Shown here: piece by piece, positions 5,070-6,109 of the stretch | Numbering within the stretch: the stretch's first letter is position 1 | Layout of the letters: every line of letters begins with the position of its first letter | NCBI GenBank assembly: GCA_947371415.1 | Contig: CANBPJ010000100.1 | Span: 1 to 6,109 of the forward strand | Length of the DNA stretch: 6,109 nt | Direction: 5' to 3' | DNA from: Burkholderiaceae bacterium | Lineage (GTDB): Bacteria > Pseudomonadota > Gammaproteobacteria > Burkholderiales > Burkholderiaceae | Program-made: the position numbers and the translations under genes | Notes under the pieces: generated by a model | What the model saw: the letters and a program-made list of their open reading frames with translations, nothing else | Told to the model about the DNA's origin: nothing | Database searches by the model: none

Positions 5070-6109
5070 GTAACTCAACTTTCCCGGTTGGTATTGCTTG
5101 CGATCCCCATCGCTCGGTGATTGTGTCTGCCTGTGCGGGTAGCGGCAAGACCTGGCTACTAGTTACCAGAATGGTGCGCCTGCTTTTGGCTGGCGCTAAA
5201 CCACAAGAAATTCTGGCACTCACTTTTACTCGTAAAGCCGCCCAAGAAATGCGTGATCGACTCTATCGCTTATTAGAAGAGTTTGCGCAATCAAGTGATG
5301 AGCAACTCATTGGGCATCTAACTGAGCGTGGACTGAATGCCAATGAAGCAAAAGTATTGCTACCTATTGCTAAATCTCTCTATGCCAAAGTCCTAGCAAG
5401 CCCGCAAGGCATTGTGATCGATACCTTCCATGGTTGGTTTGGCAGGCTTCTGGGTGCGGCACCAATTTCAACTGGGATACAGCCTGGCTTTAGTTTGCGA
5501 GAAGATGCAAAGCGTTTGCAGGATGAGTGTCTTGATGATTGGTGGGGTAATTTGCCGCAAGGCATCCAAGCGCATTACGACACCTTGTTAAAGGCGCTCG
5601 GCGCAAGTGAGACCCAAAAATTCTTAATGAGTAATTACAGCCTCTTTAAGCAAAGAGGGGCTTGGACATTTTTCTCCCAAGCATGCAAGGCTCATGGCAC
5701 CAGTCCCATTGAGAAACTCAAAATCGATTTACCCAGACTGAAGATCGATAATCCGCTCAACTCAGTTTGGAATGCTATCAATGCCAAAGCAGATTTAGAG
5801 TTTTTGCATCGCTGCTTTAGTAATAGCAGTGCTACTGAAATGGCCTATGCACCGATTATTCAAACAGCCATCAATCTCAAAGCCACTGAAGGCGATGTGA
5901 TGAAGATTGCATTGATATTGCAGTCTGTGTTCTTGACGCAAGACGATACCAATCGCACATCGAATGACAAGGCTGCAGGCGATCTCAAGAAGTACCTCAA
6001 AAAAGAGAGTGAGCTAGACCGGGAGCAAGAGCATGTGACTTATAAACAAGCTTGGGCGGCCGCCTTCCTAGAATTTGTTGCTTGGAAAAAAGAGCAAGAA
6101 GCCTACGCG
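5066..6109 (+). CDS. AddA/UvrD-like superfamily 1 helicase, N-terminal part (cut by window edge)
   Basis: Motor subunit expected to unwind DNA ends together with the AddB-like protein. The 348 visible codons run open to the right edge. The Walker A motif ACAGSGKT is at 22-29 (K28), where most AddA proteins have ASAGSGKT. Motif Ia, LTFTRKAAQEMRDRL, starts at L52 and is typical of UvrD/RecB/AddA helicases. IVIDTFHGWFGRLL at 116-129 corresponds to motif Ib (TxHxF region). The rest up to 348 is divergent, with charged and aromatic residues, as in the 1B region of AddA. Walker B, motifs III-VI and any C-terminal nuclease lie outside the window, so it cannot be told whether the complex has one or two nucleases. 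The GTG start at 5066 overlaps the preceding TGA (GTGA), which indicates translational coupling. A full-length AddA would be around 1100-1200 aa, so roughly a third is seen. RecB is the alternative, but the AddB-like partner argues for AddA. Confidence 0.92.
   Translation, partial: MSNSTFPVGIACDPHRSVIVSACAGSGKTWLLVTRMVRLLLAGAKPQEILALTFTRKAAQEMRDRLYRLLEEFAQSSDEQLIGHLTERGLNANEAKVLLPIAKSLYAKVLASPQGIVIDTFHGWFGRLLGAAPISTGIQPGFSLREDAKRLQDECLDDWWGNLPQGIQAHYDTLLKALGASETQKFLMSNYSLFKQRGAWTFFSQACKAHGTSPIEKLKIDLPRLKIDNPLNSVWNAINAKADLEFLHRCFSNSSATEMAYAPIIQTAINLKATEGDVMKIALILQSVFLTQDDTNRTSNDKAAGDLKKYLKKESELDREQEHVTYKQAWAAAFLEFVAWKKEQEAYA

Noticed and set aside
2681..5223. Several minus-strand frames of 60-84 aa opposite the AddB/AddA-like genes
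   Set aside because: They lie entirely within well-supported plus-strand coding sequence. They have no Shine-Dalgarno sites or recognisable motifs.
1..6109. Mobile element, CRISPR array, tRNA/rRNA or toxin-antitoxin locus
   Set aside because: No transposase, spaced direct repeats, cloverleaf-like sequence or paired small genes were seen on either strand. All space is used by core genes and short gaps.

Overview
This window looks like a chromosomal housekeeping segment from a betaproteobacterium. Burkholderiaceae is likely and Polynucleobacter is my best guess, based on three things: the minus-strand order trxA - rho - rpmE, the moderate base composition, and an AddB-like protein of the type I associate with betaproteobacteria. 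The genus is an inference from gene order and protein flavour, not a computed match.

Minus strand, read from about 2050 down to 1: a possible promoter, then trxA (thioredoxin 1, 108 aa). A strong Rho-independent terminator follows directly at 1597-1627. Next comes a leader of about 170 nt that is rich in C and poor in G, then rho (transcription termination factor, 420 aa). After a 146-nt gap, the first six codons of what is most likely rpmE (ribosomal protein L31) run off the left edge.

Plus strand, diverging from trxA across 118 nt: a 994-aa AddB/RecC-like protein with a complete RecB-type PD-(D/E)XK nuclease domain and the four cysteines of an AddB-type iron-sulfur cluster. It overlaps by 4 nt (GTGA) the GTG start of a UvrD/AddA-like helicase, of which 348 codons are present before the right edge. 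The pair should form an AddAB-type helicase-nuclease that resects double-strand DNA ends for RecA-dependent repair. AddA would supply the ATP-driven motor. AddB carries a nuclease but has no recognisable N-terminal Walker A motif.

All 6109 bases fit ordinary core-genome organisation. I see no mobile element, CRISPR array, tRNA or rRNA, and no gene-free gap longer than 300 bases. The points most worth checking are the rut-like C-rich leader upstream of rho (a probable autoregulatory site), the divergence of the AddAB-like pair from textbook AddAB, and the missing Shine-Dalgarno site in front of the AddB-like gene. I did not find convincing evidence of a wholly new system.
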